Part shown: piece by piece, positions 34,719 to 57,729 of the stretch | Layout: the number at the start of each line of letters is the position of its first letter | How positions within the stretch are numbered: the stretch's first letter is position 1 | Origin: Saccoglossus kowalevskii | Lineage: Eukaryota > Hemichordata > Enteropneusta > Harrimaniidae | DNA length: 64,000 bases | Direction: 5' to 3' | NCBI RefSeq assembly: GCF_000003605.2 | Contig: NW_003142304.1 | Coordinates: 872,695-936,694 of the forward strand | The notes under the pieces: generated by a model | What the model was told of the DNA's origin: nothing | Seen by the model: the letters and a program-made list of their open reading frames with translations, nothing else | The model's database searches: none | Position numbers and translations under genes: made by a program

Positions 34719-35564
34719 NNNNNNNNNNNNNNNNNNNNNNNNNNNNNNNNNNNNNNNNNNNNNNNNNNNNNNNNNNNNNNNNNNNNNNNNNNNNNNNNNN
34801 NNNNNNNNNNNNNNNNNNNNNNNNNNNNNNNNNNNNNNNNNNNNNNNNNNNNNNNNNNNNNNNNNNNNNNNNNNNNNNNNNNNNNNNNNNNNNNNNNNNN
34901 NNNNNNNNNNNNNNNNNNNNNNNNNNNNNNNNNNNNNNNNNNNNNNNNNNNNNNNNNNNNNNNNNNNNNNNNNNNNNNNNNNNNNNNNNNNNNNNNNNNN
35001 NNNNNNNNNNNNNNNNNNNNNNNNNNNNNNNNNNNNNNNNNNNNNNNNNNNNNNNNNNNNNNNNNNNNNNNNNNNNNNNNNNNNNNNNNNNNNNNNNNNN
35101 NNNNNNNNNNNNNNNNNNNNNNNNNNNNNNNNNNNNNNNNNNNNNNNNNNNNNNNNNNNNNNNNNNNNNNNNNNNNNNNNNNNNNNNNNNNNNNNNNNNN
35201 NNNNNNNNNNNNNNNNNNNNNNNNNNNNNNNNNNNNNNNNNNNNNNNNNNNNNNNNNNNNNNNNNNNNNNNNNNNNNNNNNNNNNNNNNNNNNNNNNNNN
35301 NNNNNNNNNNNNNNNNNNNNNNNNNNNNNNNNNNNNNNNNNNNNNNNNNNNNNNNNNNNNNNNNNNNNNNNNNNNNNNNNNNNNNNNNNNNNNNNNNNNN
35401 NNNNNNNNNNNNNNNNNNNNNNNNNNNNNNNNNNNNNNNNNNNNNNNNNNNNNNNNNNNNNNNNNNNNNNNNNNNNNNNNNNNNNNNNNNNNNNNNNNNN
35501 NNNNNNNNNNNNNNNNNNNNNNNNNNNNNNNNNNNNNNNNNNNNNNNNNNNNNNNNNNNNNNNN
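34719..35564. other. Assembly gap 1 (846 N)
   Basis: Unknown sequence inside the candidate DNA transposon. It follows an A run, consistent with a repeat that failed to assemble. Confidence 0.99.
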
Positions 35565-36379
35565 ACGCCAAGTCCTTATTAATTAATGATTCCACGTATT
35601 TATTTGGCCGTTATTTGACAGACGTAAAATGCCATAATGTTAATTCGTGGAAATTTAAACACACTGATACTGATAATGAATTAAAAATTTGCCAAAAAAA
35701 TACTAAATTTGCTATCTCATGGAAATAATTAATTGGCAATATATTAAGTTTTGCGTCGCATGCACACGATTGAAATATCATATAAAATGGGCCTAATATA
35801 CTAATGTTGTATATATTTATTTGAAAGAACGAGTTTACATCCTGGAATGGCCACAATGTACCACGGATCTTTATTATTTTACTTAGTCATTGTCACCGAA
35901 ATGTTATTTTAGGCTCTATAGCCCTATCTTATATTTCACATAAATGTGCCCTTTGTTAGCTGACGGTGTAGCGCCACCTACAGTTCGAGTTACATTTATT
36001 ACTTTGTTTTGGAGGCAGTAGATAACGAAGACACAGACGCTGTCTGCTGCCTGAGAGCTGGTAGTTATTGACCTTCAAATACTTTTACGTCAAAATCGTA
36101 TTCAATGAACATAGAAACTTCCGAAATACGACTATACTGAGGTCGATTGTGCCTGGGAAGATCTACAAATACGGTATGAAACATTTGATTGCGTTTTTGA
36201 GTGATAATTCATGTATTTGCGTGAGGGCATGAAATGTTTATTTACCGATGATGCAATAACATGTGCTTTTAAACCCCGTTCACTTAGTACTTTACTGATT
36301 TCACATCATTTTTGCTCATGATATTTTCACAGATTACGCATGCCTAGTGATTTCTAAGTGATTATTTGATATGTTAGTG

Positions 36380-36949
36380 CATGGAAGGTACTAACGGAAG
36401 GAGCCACGACGCCTATCAAGTGGCCACTTAAACCTCTTAACTGGTTTATTTCCTTTTGTTTCAACCCAAATTAATCCTGATAGGGACATTGTCTAGCTCA
36501 TCTTTGATGTCGATGATAGTTTGCGATTGTTTACACAAGTAACGAGTTAGCGGAGTATGATATAACCTCGCCGATTTTTAATGTGACCATAAAATGTATG
36601 CGCATTATGAAACTACGGTTATCACACGTGCGCACTGAGTTTGTTTAGGTGTGAAAAGTCAAAATACGTATTTCACAACCGGAAATTCAACAGATGAACG
36701 TTTGACTTCACAAACCGGAAACAACAGCATTCAAACTAAAATTTGTTTTTCAATATTGTACATGCGAGGTTCGACTATCGCTTCCGAACATGCTCCGAAT
36801 ATTACCCGAATGCTCGAGATTAGCGTAACCCATTGTACGAAGGTGCTAAAAGCTAACAAGAACAATGTTTGTGAATAAACATTGACAAACGATCATGGGG
36901 CAAAGCTAAAACAATAGCGTCGTGGCTCCTTCCGTTAGTACCTTCCATG
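36380..36949. mobile_element. MITE family 2, 570 bp copy
   Basis: Terminal inverted repeats of about 32 bp begin CATGGAAGGTACTAACGG and end with the exact complement. The flanks are the 7 bp direct repeat GTTAGTG (36373-36379 and 36950-36956). The interior is non-coding. It sits inside the candidate transposon at 34045-38283. The 215 bp copy at 55648 shares both ends and an internal TTAGCTTTTAGCACCTTCG segment. Confidence 0.88.
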
Positions 36950-38392
36950 GTTAGTGATAGATTTCTGGCATATATTTTTGCTGCATTACGTCAGTTGTTT
37001 CGCCACTAGATGGCGCTGTCAGTCAACCACTTATTGCATTGTCAATTTATAATGCCAAAATGTGTTAGTGTAGAGATGAGACATGATATTTATTGTTTCT
37101 TTTATTTATTTGCTATTTCAGTCAATCGTCAATCGGCATATGTATCTATGGATATTTTTATGAGCTACTATTAAAACACACAGGGCTCTGGAATACGGGT
37201 TTATAGACGCTACAATTGAGACACAATTTTTTTTACTTTACGCCTTTTTTAATTGATCACAAAATAAATAAACTGAATATATTTAAATATAATAAAATAA
37301 AAATATACATATAGAAAGTATTTTGTTAACAGATGTGAAATAATATATATCACAAAAATAAACATGAAATGTCAGTACATGCAAATCTCTTGTGTTTGAA
37401 ATATGTGTAAATATAATTAAAATAAGTATCCATTATTGCAAAACAGGTCTTATTAAAGCTGACAATTCATCTACACTGCCATTTAAACCATGGCAACAGA
37501 CCATCACAAGAACTAACATCATTGCCACCAACACAAGTGGTTTTAGACCCACTACGATTACTGGTGACATTATCATCACTACCACGTACACCACAGCCCC
37601 ACTGCTATCACCAGTAACAACATCCTTATTACACCCAAGAAAAGTGGCATTGGACCCACTACCATCGTTACCACTGTCACCTAGTCCTACACCTATTAAA
37701 ATGACTCACCTTGAAAAAAAATGGTGGCCATGTAGCAAAAGATCAATAAAATACATGAAGATAGATTTGTTGGCATTGAGTGCATAACCTTGTTTAGTGA
37801 AGAGACTGTTCTAATTTATAACATGGATTTTCTTCAGACAGGTGAATAGAACTGTTAATATAAATTTCAAAATATTATATGTCAATTTGTGTATTTTTAC
37901 TTCACAGAAATGAAATCTGCCGAAAAAGTAGTGCTTGTAGTAGTGTTTATTTATCAAAATGCTTTATCGAGGCGTCAGTTTTATCTCTACTGTTTATAGT
38001 AAAACATTTTATCTGATAAACATATATCCACAAATTAGACAGACTGAAGTTCTCTCACTAAATAATGTTCACAAGTAGTTTTGTCATATATCGGTGTGTG
38101 TGATATATACATAAAAATACATGAAAATATGTTTAGATGGGGGTTACAAATATTTTCATTTTTTCTAAAGGGGGCATCCTCTTTTACTAAATGAATAATG
38201 AGGGGGTCCATTGATTTTTTTGAAAAAGCACCAAGAATTGCCCGACCCCCCCCCCCCCCTAGGAATAATAAATGGTCATTCCCTAACTAAACATTTTCCG
38301 TTCACTGCGAGATCCCGCGTTATGCGTGAAATCGAATGTAAAAATAGGTCATAGCGTCGTGATGACGATATACCGGTACATATTTGCTGAAG

Positions 38393-38596
38393 TACTGTGG
38401 AATACTTTATTTTAAAGCTATTTTTTGCTGAAGGAATGATTCAGTGAATTTCATATAATATTCAGCGAATGTACCTTTTTCCTATATTTTACATTCGAAT
38501 CGTCGAAAATCAGTGAAAATAAATTTCATACAAAACACCCAAAATAGTCTTTTCAGCGAAAATATTAATCCAGCTAAAATAAAGTATTTTACAGTA
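38393..38596. mobile_element. MITE family 1 copy
   Basis: Flanked by TA, with ends ACTGTGGAATACTTTATT and AAAGTATTTTACAGT. The interior carries the family strings GCTGAAGGAATGATTCAGTG, AAATCAGTGAAAATAAATT and ACAAAACACCCAAAA. The TA duplication and AT-rich inverted ends suggest a Tc1/mariner-type non-autonomous element. Confidence 0.8.
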
Positions 38597-40339
38597 AGTG
38601 TATGTCAGTGCAGTGTTGACATTGAAAATCAATGTTTATCAACACAAATGTTGCACATGCACAGCATGACGACTACCGCCCTTTATTTAGTGTTCGTTAC
38701 ACGTCGTCGCTAGAGGGCACCTATCAAGCAAATAAATTAATTACAATACTGAGGTGTGGTGTATGGTAATCTTTTCATGAGAAATAATTAATCTCTTCTC
38801 TTCATAAAAACAGTAAAATCCATCAAGTTTTGAATGGTACATGACTGACATGTGTCTGCTTCTTTCTTATTTGGTGGTCACTACGACATGGCCAAACAAA
38901 GTCAGTCATTTATTTAGGACAAGTACTTACCACACAACGTGTCTTTACAGGTTGTTTCTATCTCGACTAGGTACATCATTTGTATGGGGACATTGATAGC
39001 GGTTACTTATTGATAACCTATTGAAAGCTATAAACATGTTCAAAATATGAATATACTATGCCGTGAAAGACAAGTCTTGATGGAGATTCAAGTTTTTGGA
39101 AAACAGTTATTTTACCAAAAATAACAAAAACATTGACTAAAATTAACAATTCTGAGACAGAATTATCCAAATGACATTTGCTGTATGTGAGAAACATACA
39201 GCTAACGGTTTTTAAAAAGAAGTCGAAAATGTTCACAATGACGGACAAAACAAAAAAATATAGTAATTTTGATAAATCATTGTCCTAAGTGACATTTCAA
39301 GCAATAGCTCTTTTGTCGCTAACATAGAAGAAAATAGTACAGGTAGAATCGAAAAACATACAGCTTTCCTGGACTTTGTTGATAGCGTAGCCTAAAGGGA
39401 AAATAAATATAAATAAAGGAAAAAATGGCGAATGCTATTTTTATGAAGACGAGATGTAAAGTAGTCACTAAGCAACCAAACGACAGTCACAACTGTGAGC
39501 CCCACTATATAAATTTACAACCTGATCTGTACATCGATGTTGAAACGCGCACAAAAAAATTTTTAGCTCAATTTTCAACGAACAAATCATTCATGTCTCG
39601 TCTTCGTGAGTTTTCAATGAAATCAGTCAAATCACATCTTGGATATAAAGGTTAACTTCAGTCTTATTTATCTACGAAGTTTCAATACAATCGTACTACT
39701 CGTATGTAAACAAAATGGCCTTGAGTGGGATGTCTTTATCAGAATGCAGAACAAGATGACATGCATACCTGTCCAATTGATGTATTTGTGCAAAGTCTGC
39801 ATTAAATTGGTTCATATATGTTGGAGATAAGAGATGACACAGACAGTGCTGGACTAATTTCGGAATGAGGTCTTATGTTTTGGATCCTGTCCGTCTGTGT
39901 GCTTGTCTATCACCATTTCTCGAACATGCCCGTACCAAAGTTGGTACAAAGACAATTCAGATAGAAAACAAATTGATGTACCCCATTTACATAAGCACAT
40001 CAATTTGTTTTCAATTTTCTTAACCTTCAAACAACTGCCATCTAAATGTGTTTTCCCAAAACAACAAAAATCGTCACCTGAACATGTCAATTTCATTCAA
40101 ACTTGACATTGACATCACCTATGGTGGGTCACTGACACATGTCATTTTTTTTCGTGATTTGATTTAAAATGACAACTGGCGATCATTTTTGTCCAAAAAA
40201 ACTCCAAAATAAATATTTAATGTTATCAATTATTTCTCAGGCATGCGAAGGCTGAATTCTATCAAATTTGGCATCAACATCACTCATGGTGGGTCAGCGA
40301 CGCACACGTTTGTTTTTTTCACAGCTGCAAGTAAATAAT
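38597..40339. other. Gene-free stretch
   Basis: No recognised gene. A 76-codon frame at 39425-39655 starts after a purine-rich leader but matches nothing I know. Confidence 0.4.
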
Positions 40340-40528
40340 GACATGAATGATGTCTTTAATTCAAACATGGTGGTTGGTAGCTACTCCTCCACTTACTGTT
40401 GACTTGAATGATGTCTTTAATTCAAACATGGTGGTTGGTAGCTACTCCTCCAGTTACTGTTGACTTGAATGATGTCTTTAATTCAAACATGGTGGTTGGT
40501 AGCTACTCCTCCACTTACTGTTGACTTG
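40340..40528 (+). repeat. 61 bp tandem repeat, three copies
   Basis: The unit contains GACTTGAATGATGTCTTTAA and GGTAGCTACTCCTCCACTTA. The three copies differ at only two or three positions (for example CCACTT versus CCAGTT), so the array is young. It lies about 1.2 kb past the 3' end of the PAPS synthase coding region. Confidence 0.95.
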
Positions 40529-41747
40529 TTTCAAAATTATCTCAAAATTGTTGAAAATGTGGCACCAATCTTTTGACGGGGAAAAAACATGGCCGTCAAA
40601 GGATTAATAAAACGATTTTGTAACATAAATTCTGATTGGCTGCTGTACACTGGTGGTCATAATAAAAGTGATTGCAGCCTTTATATCAGAAATAACCAAA
40701 AAGTGAATAATCACTGATTGAAATAACTTTTTTTACAAACAAGAACAGTACAATATGGTAGTAATAACAGTCAAGACAGTTTTTTGCATTGACGATTTTA
40801 TTTTCCTATTTGATCCTGGCACGATATTAACACAACAACTGGTTCTTGTTAAATCCAGCATTCTTGTACAATTATGTCAATATTATTAAGTGTTCAGTAT
40901 CCCCCAAAACACCAAATATGCTTACCAAAAAATTGAGTATGCATTAAAATTTTCAAAACTAGCTTTTTACACATGATTAAAAGTGAACAGTTGAAATCTA
41001 GCACAACCCATGTACCAAGCGAAAGGATTGCGAGTTACTATTATTCACAAATAGCCCAGTATATAAAATATCTAGTTTTAAATGGTTGATATTCGATCAA
41101 GAATTCCACTACACACTGGTGGGTCTTACTTGTACAGAAATTGTTACTGGGATGCGAATACAATTATTGATTCCAATATAGTGGGGGTAAAAATGGGAAC
41201 TTTTCATAATAATAATCAGCAAGTGTTTGGGTATGTTTGAGTAAATCGAATTAATTGCTACTGTTGCAAGGATCAAAGAACATTTTTTTCCACCAGCTCC
41301 TGAAGCCTGAATTGTCATGTTTTGAGGCACAGCCTGCATTACAAGTTTGAAAAAAATTGCGCTTTCGCTAAAGTCAAATGGTTAGGAAACAAAAAAAAAG
41401 TTTTAAAACTCTGATTTTCTCTCTTTTTTACACCCGTTTACATCCGTATACCACTGATGAAAGCGGCAACATGATTACATTTTGTTTAAGTAAAGCATGA
41501 GAAAAATATATACGATGAAAGAAATTAATAATTAACAAAAGATAAAAATTAAATTGAAATAAAATATTGATGGTAATGCGTTATTATGCAGTGAGGAAAG
41601 CACAGTAGATAACCATGGCAACAATGTCAGTGTAAATCTAGAAACCGAATGTCTTTTTCAAGGGTGATGAGTTCCTATCATGGCAAATCTGGTTTTTACT
41701 CCATTCTTAACAACACCCTTTCAACTTTGAATGATTGAACGACGATA

Positions 41748-51549
<9,802 letters not shown>

Positions 51550-51642
51550 GGTGAAAAAAATGAAAAATTTGGGACAGATTCACAGATGTCAGACACTAGG
51601 CTTCAGGACCTGGTCGAATGAATGGTGTGACGAGGACTGTGG

Positions 51643-51653
51643 ATATTATATAG
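51643..51653 (-). promoter_or_regulatory. TATA box for the proximal PAPS synthase first exon
   Basis: On the minus strand this reads CTATATAATAT, about 95 bp upstream of the ATG at 51549, leaving room for a short 5' UTR of about 65 bp. No splice acceptor was seen between it and the ATG, which supports a promoter-proximal first exon. Confidence 0.6.
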
Positions 51654-51699
51654 CTGGCTACGTGGACTAATCATTAACATAACAATATGCATACACATG

Positions 51700-54600
51700 G
51701 TGGCAATATGCAAATGAGAAGATTTGTATTTGACATCACAAAGGGTCAAAAGGTAGAGTCTATTTTTTATTAGGGGTGGAACCTATCACTGCGAGGGTCA
51801 TTTTCTGATTTCTTGCCTTGTACATAGACAATATGAAATTGTTATAAAACAGATATGTACAGGAATGAGTCAACATTCCTAGTTAATACATCTACATCTA
51901 TGAATTAACCAACTATTTGAGGCTTTTGAAATGTGTTAATGGTGATCATCATTTGAGAAATTGATTAAAAACAAAACAATATATTATCAATAATTTTTAT
52001 ATATTTGTTATAACTTTTTTTTATTGAAAACAATCTGCGTCATTCAGACGAGCTAACACAACAAAACAGTTGAATCAAACGCTTTCATCCATGTCAATGA
52101 AATCAAACGTGCATGAAGTTCGCTATCAGTAACACGTAACAAATTATAAAAAAATTATTGACAACAATAAATTAGTAATACGCATATAATTGCATTTATT
52201 GATAAGAAGGAAATGACGAAGGCATTTAATCTGTCCAACCTGTTGCCTTTGGTGACGTCACAACTGCTGTTACAGCATAAACAGTTTACACTTTTTTCGT
52301 GTTTCCATATTGGGTATATTGAATCAATTGAAATAAAACAATGAAGTTATGCGTGAATGAAAAAAGACTGACATGCGTACAAGGAGTGAAATTGAGTAAC
52401 GAGAAATGTAGTGGCTTTTATGTCTACTTCGATTCTGTTAAAGCGGTGAACAACTTGGAAAATCAGTGAAATTATGTAATTCAGTAGAATCAGTGATGTT
52501 TGAATTAAATGAAAACAAAATATTTGTTCAGATTTATTTGGCTTAGAACAATTCACATTAGCGGGAAAAATAATTAGACAAAACATCAAAAAAAAATCAC
52601 AGCTATAAAAAGTTGGATAGAAGGAGTACATGAAATAGAAAACATCCCTACGATGAAATAGTTCCAACCCAGAGTAATCTGTAAGTATAGTACTTTGTAA
52701 CCAATAAAATCATATCAGTCCTGGTAGGAAGATGAGCACTCATAAATCAAAGAAAGAAAGCTTGTACAGGTACCCTAACCTAAGGTCAGTACACTAGGCC
52801 ATAGTACAGGCCAAAATGACCAGTCACTTGTACCCTAGATGAAGTACAGTACTGTCAAAAGTATGGTCAAGCGGACAGATGGACTATGAACAGGCTTGAT
52901 TGGTACACGGTAAGTTATGTACATTAATTTCATTTTCACACATCAGCCATAATTTGCAATAATAATTTTTTTTTTGCTTTAGTACATTATTTAATATAAT
53001 CTAGGATGCAACTAAAATTTTACTAAAAAGCATATGAGAATTATAACACCATAGCTAAATTGAGATACATCTAAACTAAAGATGAAGCCATACTTGTGCC
53101 ACAACTACCTTGTGGTGCTTTATCGGTCATTTACTTAGGAGAGTATTAACTTTGTCAGGAATACAGCACCTATGCAACAACTGGTTAGTATAGGTTTAAA
53201 TATGGAATACAAGCAGGTGTCGGTTCTACAAGACTGATCACAGTGAAACATGTGACAGAGTTTAGTAGATATACAATAATTTATGGTACAATAACTGATG
53301 CGAAAGAACATCCTAAGATAAAAGACTATGAAAGTATGCTATGTTTAATTTAATTTCTGGAATTCTGGTACTCTTTTTTTTTTTTTTGGTACTGCTGAGT
53401 GTGCAGTCGACCACGAGCGTTGAACCTACAGCCTCTATGATCTGGTTCATCAATCAAAAGTTATGGAGTAGATGCAAAAGAATACTGTGCGTTTATTTGC
53501 ATGAAACAACAAACTTAAAATTCGTAGTAAACAACTTTTACTTTATGGCAAGTTAACCAAGGGTCATAAGATCAATACACCCATAACAAAAAACTCCTGG
53601 GTCCTTGAAATTTATAACCAACTACATTTGTTGTACATTACTCAACTGATTTCTTATTTTGACAGAAGAGCTTTGCAGATATGCAAATTCTTATAGGCCA
53701 ATTAAAACAAATGAAGCAAACTTGAACAATAAATTAATCTAAGTTACCTTCGCTCTGGCATGAATTTTAGTGGCTGATGGTTAGTGCCATGCGCCACAAT
53801 CTTTTTTTAAATCTTGTTGTTGATTATTCTTATCACATGTCTTTACTTAGTATACATTGCCAGATATGGTGTAAATTTCCATTGAAGCACCTTTTTCAAA
53901 CTTAATTGTGAGTAATTACCAGAAAGTCAATCGTTACAAAAACTATGTTGTCTACTGGTTTGATACTAGTCACTGAAAATCTTGATTTAACTGGTGATAA
54001 ATAATGACCTTTGTAATGAAATCTACTTCAGGACTAGGACAATATGGGTGATCCATCAGAGTTTTGCTGTGACCTTAGACTTAGTGTACTTGTTTCGAGT
54101 ATGTCTCATTATTATTGGATGTGGTCCAAAATGAGTCCTTATGTCAATAAAAACATGTTAATGGTGTCAAATTGATCCAGGGAACTACTCTTTACACTCC
54201 TTGTCATAATTACAGGACAGTGGTTACAGTGTTGCATCTTGAGTCCTATTGCGATCCACACAAAATTTTGTTCCTCATTTACCAATGATGCTCACCCCAC
54301 AGCCATTTAATAATTTATCATAATTATGGATGTCTATTTGTCGTCGTGGATAATCAAACAAACTAAGCCAATTTGTCATAATTATCATAATTAGTTCACT
54401 AAACTAAGCAATTATTTTTGTGAATTCCGTAATTAGTTAAAATGCAACAATTGTCAAATTTATAACAGCAATGCATTTTTTTTTTTTGAGGTTGATGTAA
54501 AATGATACTACCAATATTTACTTACAACTGTACATGAATGAGCAGTTGTCATTGTTTACAAAATGGTTTACAAATAGCTTGCAGGGTTTTTTCCCAGATC

Positions 54601-55617
54601 ATTACAAAATAGGAGTAGCGATGTTAACAATGACTACTGAAAGTTAGCAAGCAGTTATCAAAGCAACAGTGAGTTAGTTGTCCATGTTTCTATCATTAAA
54701 TTTATCGTCACCACTAGAACTATTGTAGTTTTAATGACAAGGGTTGGAAGGAAAAATAAAAAAAGATACATACATATATATACAAAAATTTAAACAAAAT
54801 AATTTTAGAAAACATTTAAAATTTTAACTGTATTATCAACATTTGGTAGATTCCATTGAATCGTCAACAGCATAGAAAAAGCAAACTGATAATTACTTGA
54901 CCAAGTTCATACAGACGTTGGCGGCCACGTGCCGCTGTTGGTGCTGTGACTTAAGTAGCATTCAAGTAGGGTGGGGCATTGTCCATTCTGGGGGTTTAGG
55001 TGTTGAATGCAGTAAGCCAGTTAAAACAAAGTGACTGCTTGAGTTTGTAAAAAATACATTCAATTTTTGCTTTTTACATTCTTTTCAATTTATCGTTTCT
55101 TTACCATTTGCTTAGTATTCGTTCTTGCATTTGACAACTCTGTAGCCAGCTGTGTGTAGCTGTACAAAACACACTGTTTAGTACCATGGCAAAAATAAAA
55201 CATTTTTAAATTTTTTTTATTTAATTTTGACTTTTTTCGTTTTGTGGACAACCCTAACCCGTCTAGTTTATTTTCTAAAATACAACGCAATTATTTTTTC
55301 TGTTTTTTTTTTGTGAATAAACACATTGCATTTTATGGCTGCGAATATTATATGCAAATGTAGGCAAATTGATATGCAGAGTTATGCAAATTAAGCTGTC
55401 CGCTAATCATTTTGGGTTGTACACGCATGAAAATGCAAGGGTATTTTAAACTGTGGGTTTATTGAAGCCCATGTTGCTTTTTAACAGAATTGTCACATTT
55501 GCTCTATTACGCATTTGTTGTATACTGATCTATTGAAAATATTGCCGATTTTCACCATGACCTTTCACCTTTGTCATTTACGTAAACCCATAAACTACCT
55601 ATCTAGTAAATCTGTAT
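51700..55617. other. Gene-free stretch, intronic if the distal exon is used
   Basis: No coding exon, RNA gene or intact mobile element was recognised. It contains homopolymer runs (near 52968, 53377 and 54478). Confidence 0.45.
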
Positions 55618-56039
55618 TACTGTAAAATACTTTATTCTTGCTTGGACCATGGAAGGTACTAACGGAAGGAGCCACGACGCTATTGTTTTAGCTTTGCCCC
55701 ACGATCATTTGTCAATGTTTGTTCACAAACATTGTTCTTGTTAGCTTTTAGCACCTTCGTACAATGGGTTATGCCAATCTCGAACATTCAGCAATATTCA
55801 GAGCATGTTCGGAAGCGATAGTCGCGATGGTGTCGTGGCTCCTTCGGTTAGTACCTTCCATGCTTGGACTTAATTTTTGCTATTTTCGCTGAAGGAATGA
55901 TTCTGTGAAAATAAAATCCTGTGAATACACCTTTTAATTAACCTATGTTTTACATTCAACTTGTCAAAAATCAGTGAAAATAAATTCCATATAAAACACC
56001 CAAAAAGTCTTTTCAGCTAAAATAAAGTATTTTACAGTA
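55618..56039. mobile_element. MITE family 1 copy carrying a nested MITE family 2
   Basis: The ends are TA-flanked (CTGTAAAATACTTTATTCTT, and AAAGTATTTTACAG at the other end), with family 1 interior strings after the insertion. A 215 bp family 2 element interrupts it at 55648-55862. Removing the insert leaves about 200 bp, matching the other family 1 copies. Confidence 0.88.
55648..55862. mobile_element. MITE family 2, 215 bp copy nested in family 1
   Basis: Inverted ends begin CATGGAAGGTACTAACGG and finish with the complement. Flanked by the 7 bp direct repeat CTTGGAC (55641-55647 and 55863-55869), whose single-copy form is seen in the uninterrupted family 1 element at 50593-50784. It is shorter than the copy at 36380, with the middle missing. 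Confidence 0.9.
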
Positions 56040-56781
56040 CCTACAGGGGTTTTGTTAAGAGCCGGTCGCCGGCCATATGGCCTGCTATAAGCCCAAATTG
56101 GCAGTCTACTCTCTGCATTCTTGACTGCCTACGCTGGTCTCGCTGCAGCGCTTCACACTGCCTTTTTATTAATTTTAGGGTATGTTGTTACAGGATGATG
56201 GTCTACTGTTAAATGCATTTGTGAAGCCCCTGACCTATATACACATGTTTATCCTCAAAAACTGTCATAATATTATGCATTATAAATCTGACAGCAAGAA
56301 TATAAACTAAAATGATGCATACCGTAAAATATCTAATTGTGGCCGCATGTCTATTTGAAGCCGCAGCCCTACTTTGATACAATGTATCATTTCAAAATTA
56401 GAAACATTTGGTTCCTTGAAAATACTCTAATTGAAGCCGCCCTGCTTTTCTGAGACATTGAGTGTGTGTTGTTTTCCTGTGCCAGTATTCCAAAATAAAC
56501 AAAGGTGATTGACATAGATTTATTGTTAGTTTATTTCTGTATGTTGTGTTTCCTGTTGGTGTTCCTTATCCTGTCTAATAAACAAAGACCGCACATGAAT
56601 GAGTGATAGACCTGGTATTATTTGTATCGTACGTTTAATAAACTTGAGTGTGAGACGTTTGGGTACCGTGTGAAACGACCACGCGACAGACATTGTAAAA
56701 TACAGGAAACTTGCAACAAGTGCACGAAATCTTCGTTCGTAATTGGCGGAAACAAATACAATGCAAGAAATGCATGGTAAT

Positions 56782-57545
56782 NNNNNNNNNNNNNNNNNNN
56801 NNNNNNNNNNNNNNNNNNNNNNNNNNNNNNNNNNNNNNNNNNNNNNNNNNNNNNNNNNNNNNNNNNNNNNNNNNNNNNNNNNNNNNNNNNNNNNNNNNNN
56901 NNNNNNNNNNNNNNNNNNNNNNNNNNNNNNNNNNNNNNNNNNNNNNNNNNNNNNNNNNNNNNNNNNNNNNNNNNNNNNNNNNNNNNNNNNNNNNNNNNNN
57001 NNNNNNNNNNNNNNNNNNNNNNNNNNNNNNNNNNNNNNNNNNNNNNNNNNNNNNNNNNNNNNNNNNNNNNNNNNNNNNNNNNNNNNNNNNNNNNNNNNNN
57101 NNNNNNNNNNNNNNNNNNNNNNNNNNNNNNNNNNNNNNNNNNNNNNNNNNNNNNNNNNNNNNNNNNNNNNNNNNNNNNNNNNNNNNNNNNNNNNNNNNNN
57201 NNNNNNNNNNNNNNNNNNNNNNNNNNNNNNNNNNNNNNNNNNNNNNNNNNNNNNNNNNNNNNNNNNNNNNNNNNNNNNNNNNNNNNNNNNNNNNNNNNNN
57301 NNNNNNNNNNNNNNNNNNNNNNNNNNNNNNNNNNNNNNNNNNNNNNNNNNNNNNNNNNNNNNNNNNNNNNNNNNNNNNNNNNNNNNNNNNNNNNNNNNNN
57401 NNNNNNNNNNNNNNNNNNNNNNNNNNNNNNNNNNNNNNNNNNNNNNNNNNNNNNNNNNNNNNNNNNNNNNNNNNNNNNNNNNNNNNNNNNNNNNNNNNNN
57501 NNNNNNNNNNNNNNNNNNNNNNNNNNNNNNNNNNNNNNNNNNNNN
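56782..57545. other. Assembly gap 2 (764 N)
   Basis: Unknown sequence inside the pogo/Tigger-like transposon, where the N-terminal and first catalytic parts of the transposase should lie. Confidence 0.99.
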
Positions 57546-57729
57546 TCTTTCGAAGCTGGGCTGCATTGTATGATGTAACAAACTCAAACAAAGATGCGAA
57601 TCAAAATGTGAACAACTGCGAGGTCAAACCTTTTATAATCACTGAGCGTTTCGTTGGTTTCGTTACTTTATTCACACTATGTTCAGTTGATGTTCTTTCG
57701 GGTTCTTTATGTGTTATTTATTTCTATGA

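Larger units (their letters stand above)
34045..38283. mobile_element. Candidate PIF/Harbinger-like DNA transposon holding gap 1
   Basis: The terminal inverted repeats GGGAATGACCATTTATTATT (from 34045) and its reverse complement (ending 38283) match for about 21 bp. G-rich runs follow inside both ends. The flanks are the 3 bp direct repeat TAA (34042-34044 and 38284-38286). A 3 bp TWA duplication is typical of PIF/Harbinger elements. The interior contains a coding start at 34645, the assembly gap 34719-35564 and a nested MITE at 36380. Gap length is nominal, and no transposase core is visible, so the class is an inference. Confidence 0.55.

Noticed and set aside
34645-35728. Long open frames across gap 1
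   Set aside because: They are open only because Ns contain no stop codons. The readable ends carry no joint evidence, apart from the 24 residues listed separately.
37392-37787. 131-codon Thr/Pro-rich frame
   Set aside because: It comes from degenerate ACC/ATC-rich simple sequence with no domain, start context or splice sites.
39425-39655. 76-codon frame with an ATG in fair context and a possible donor at its end
   Set aside because: No family recognised and no partner exon found. I could not raise it above chance.
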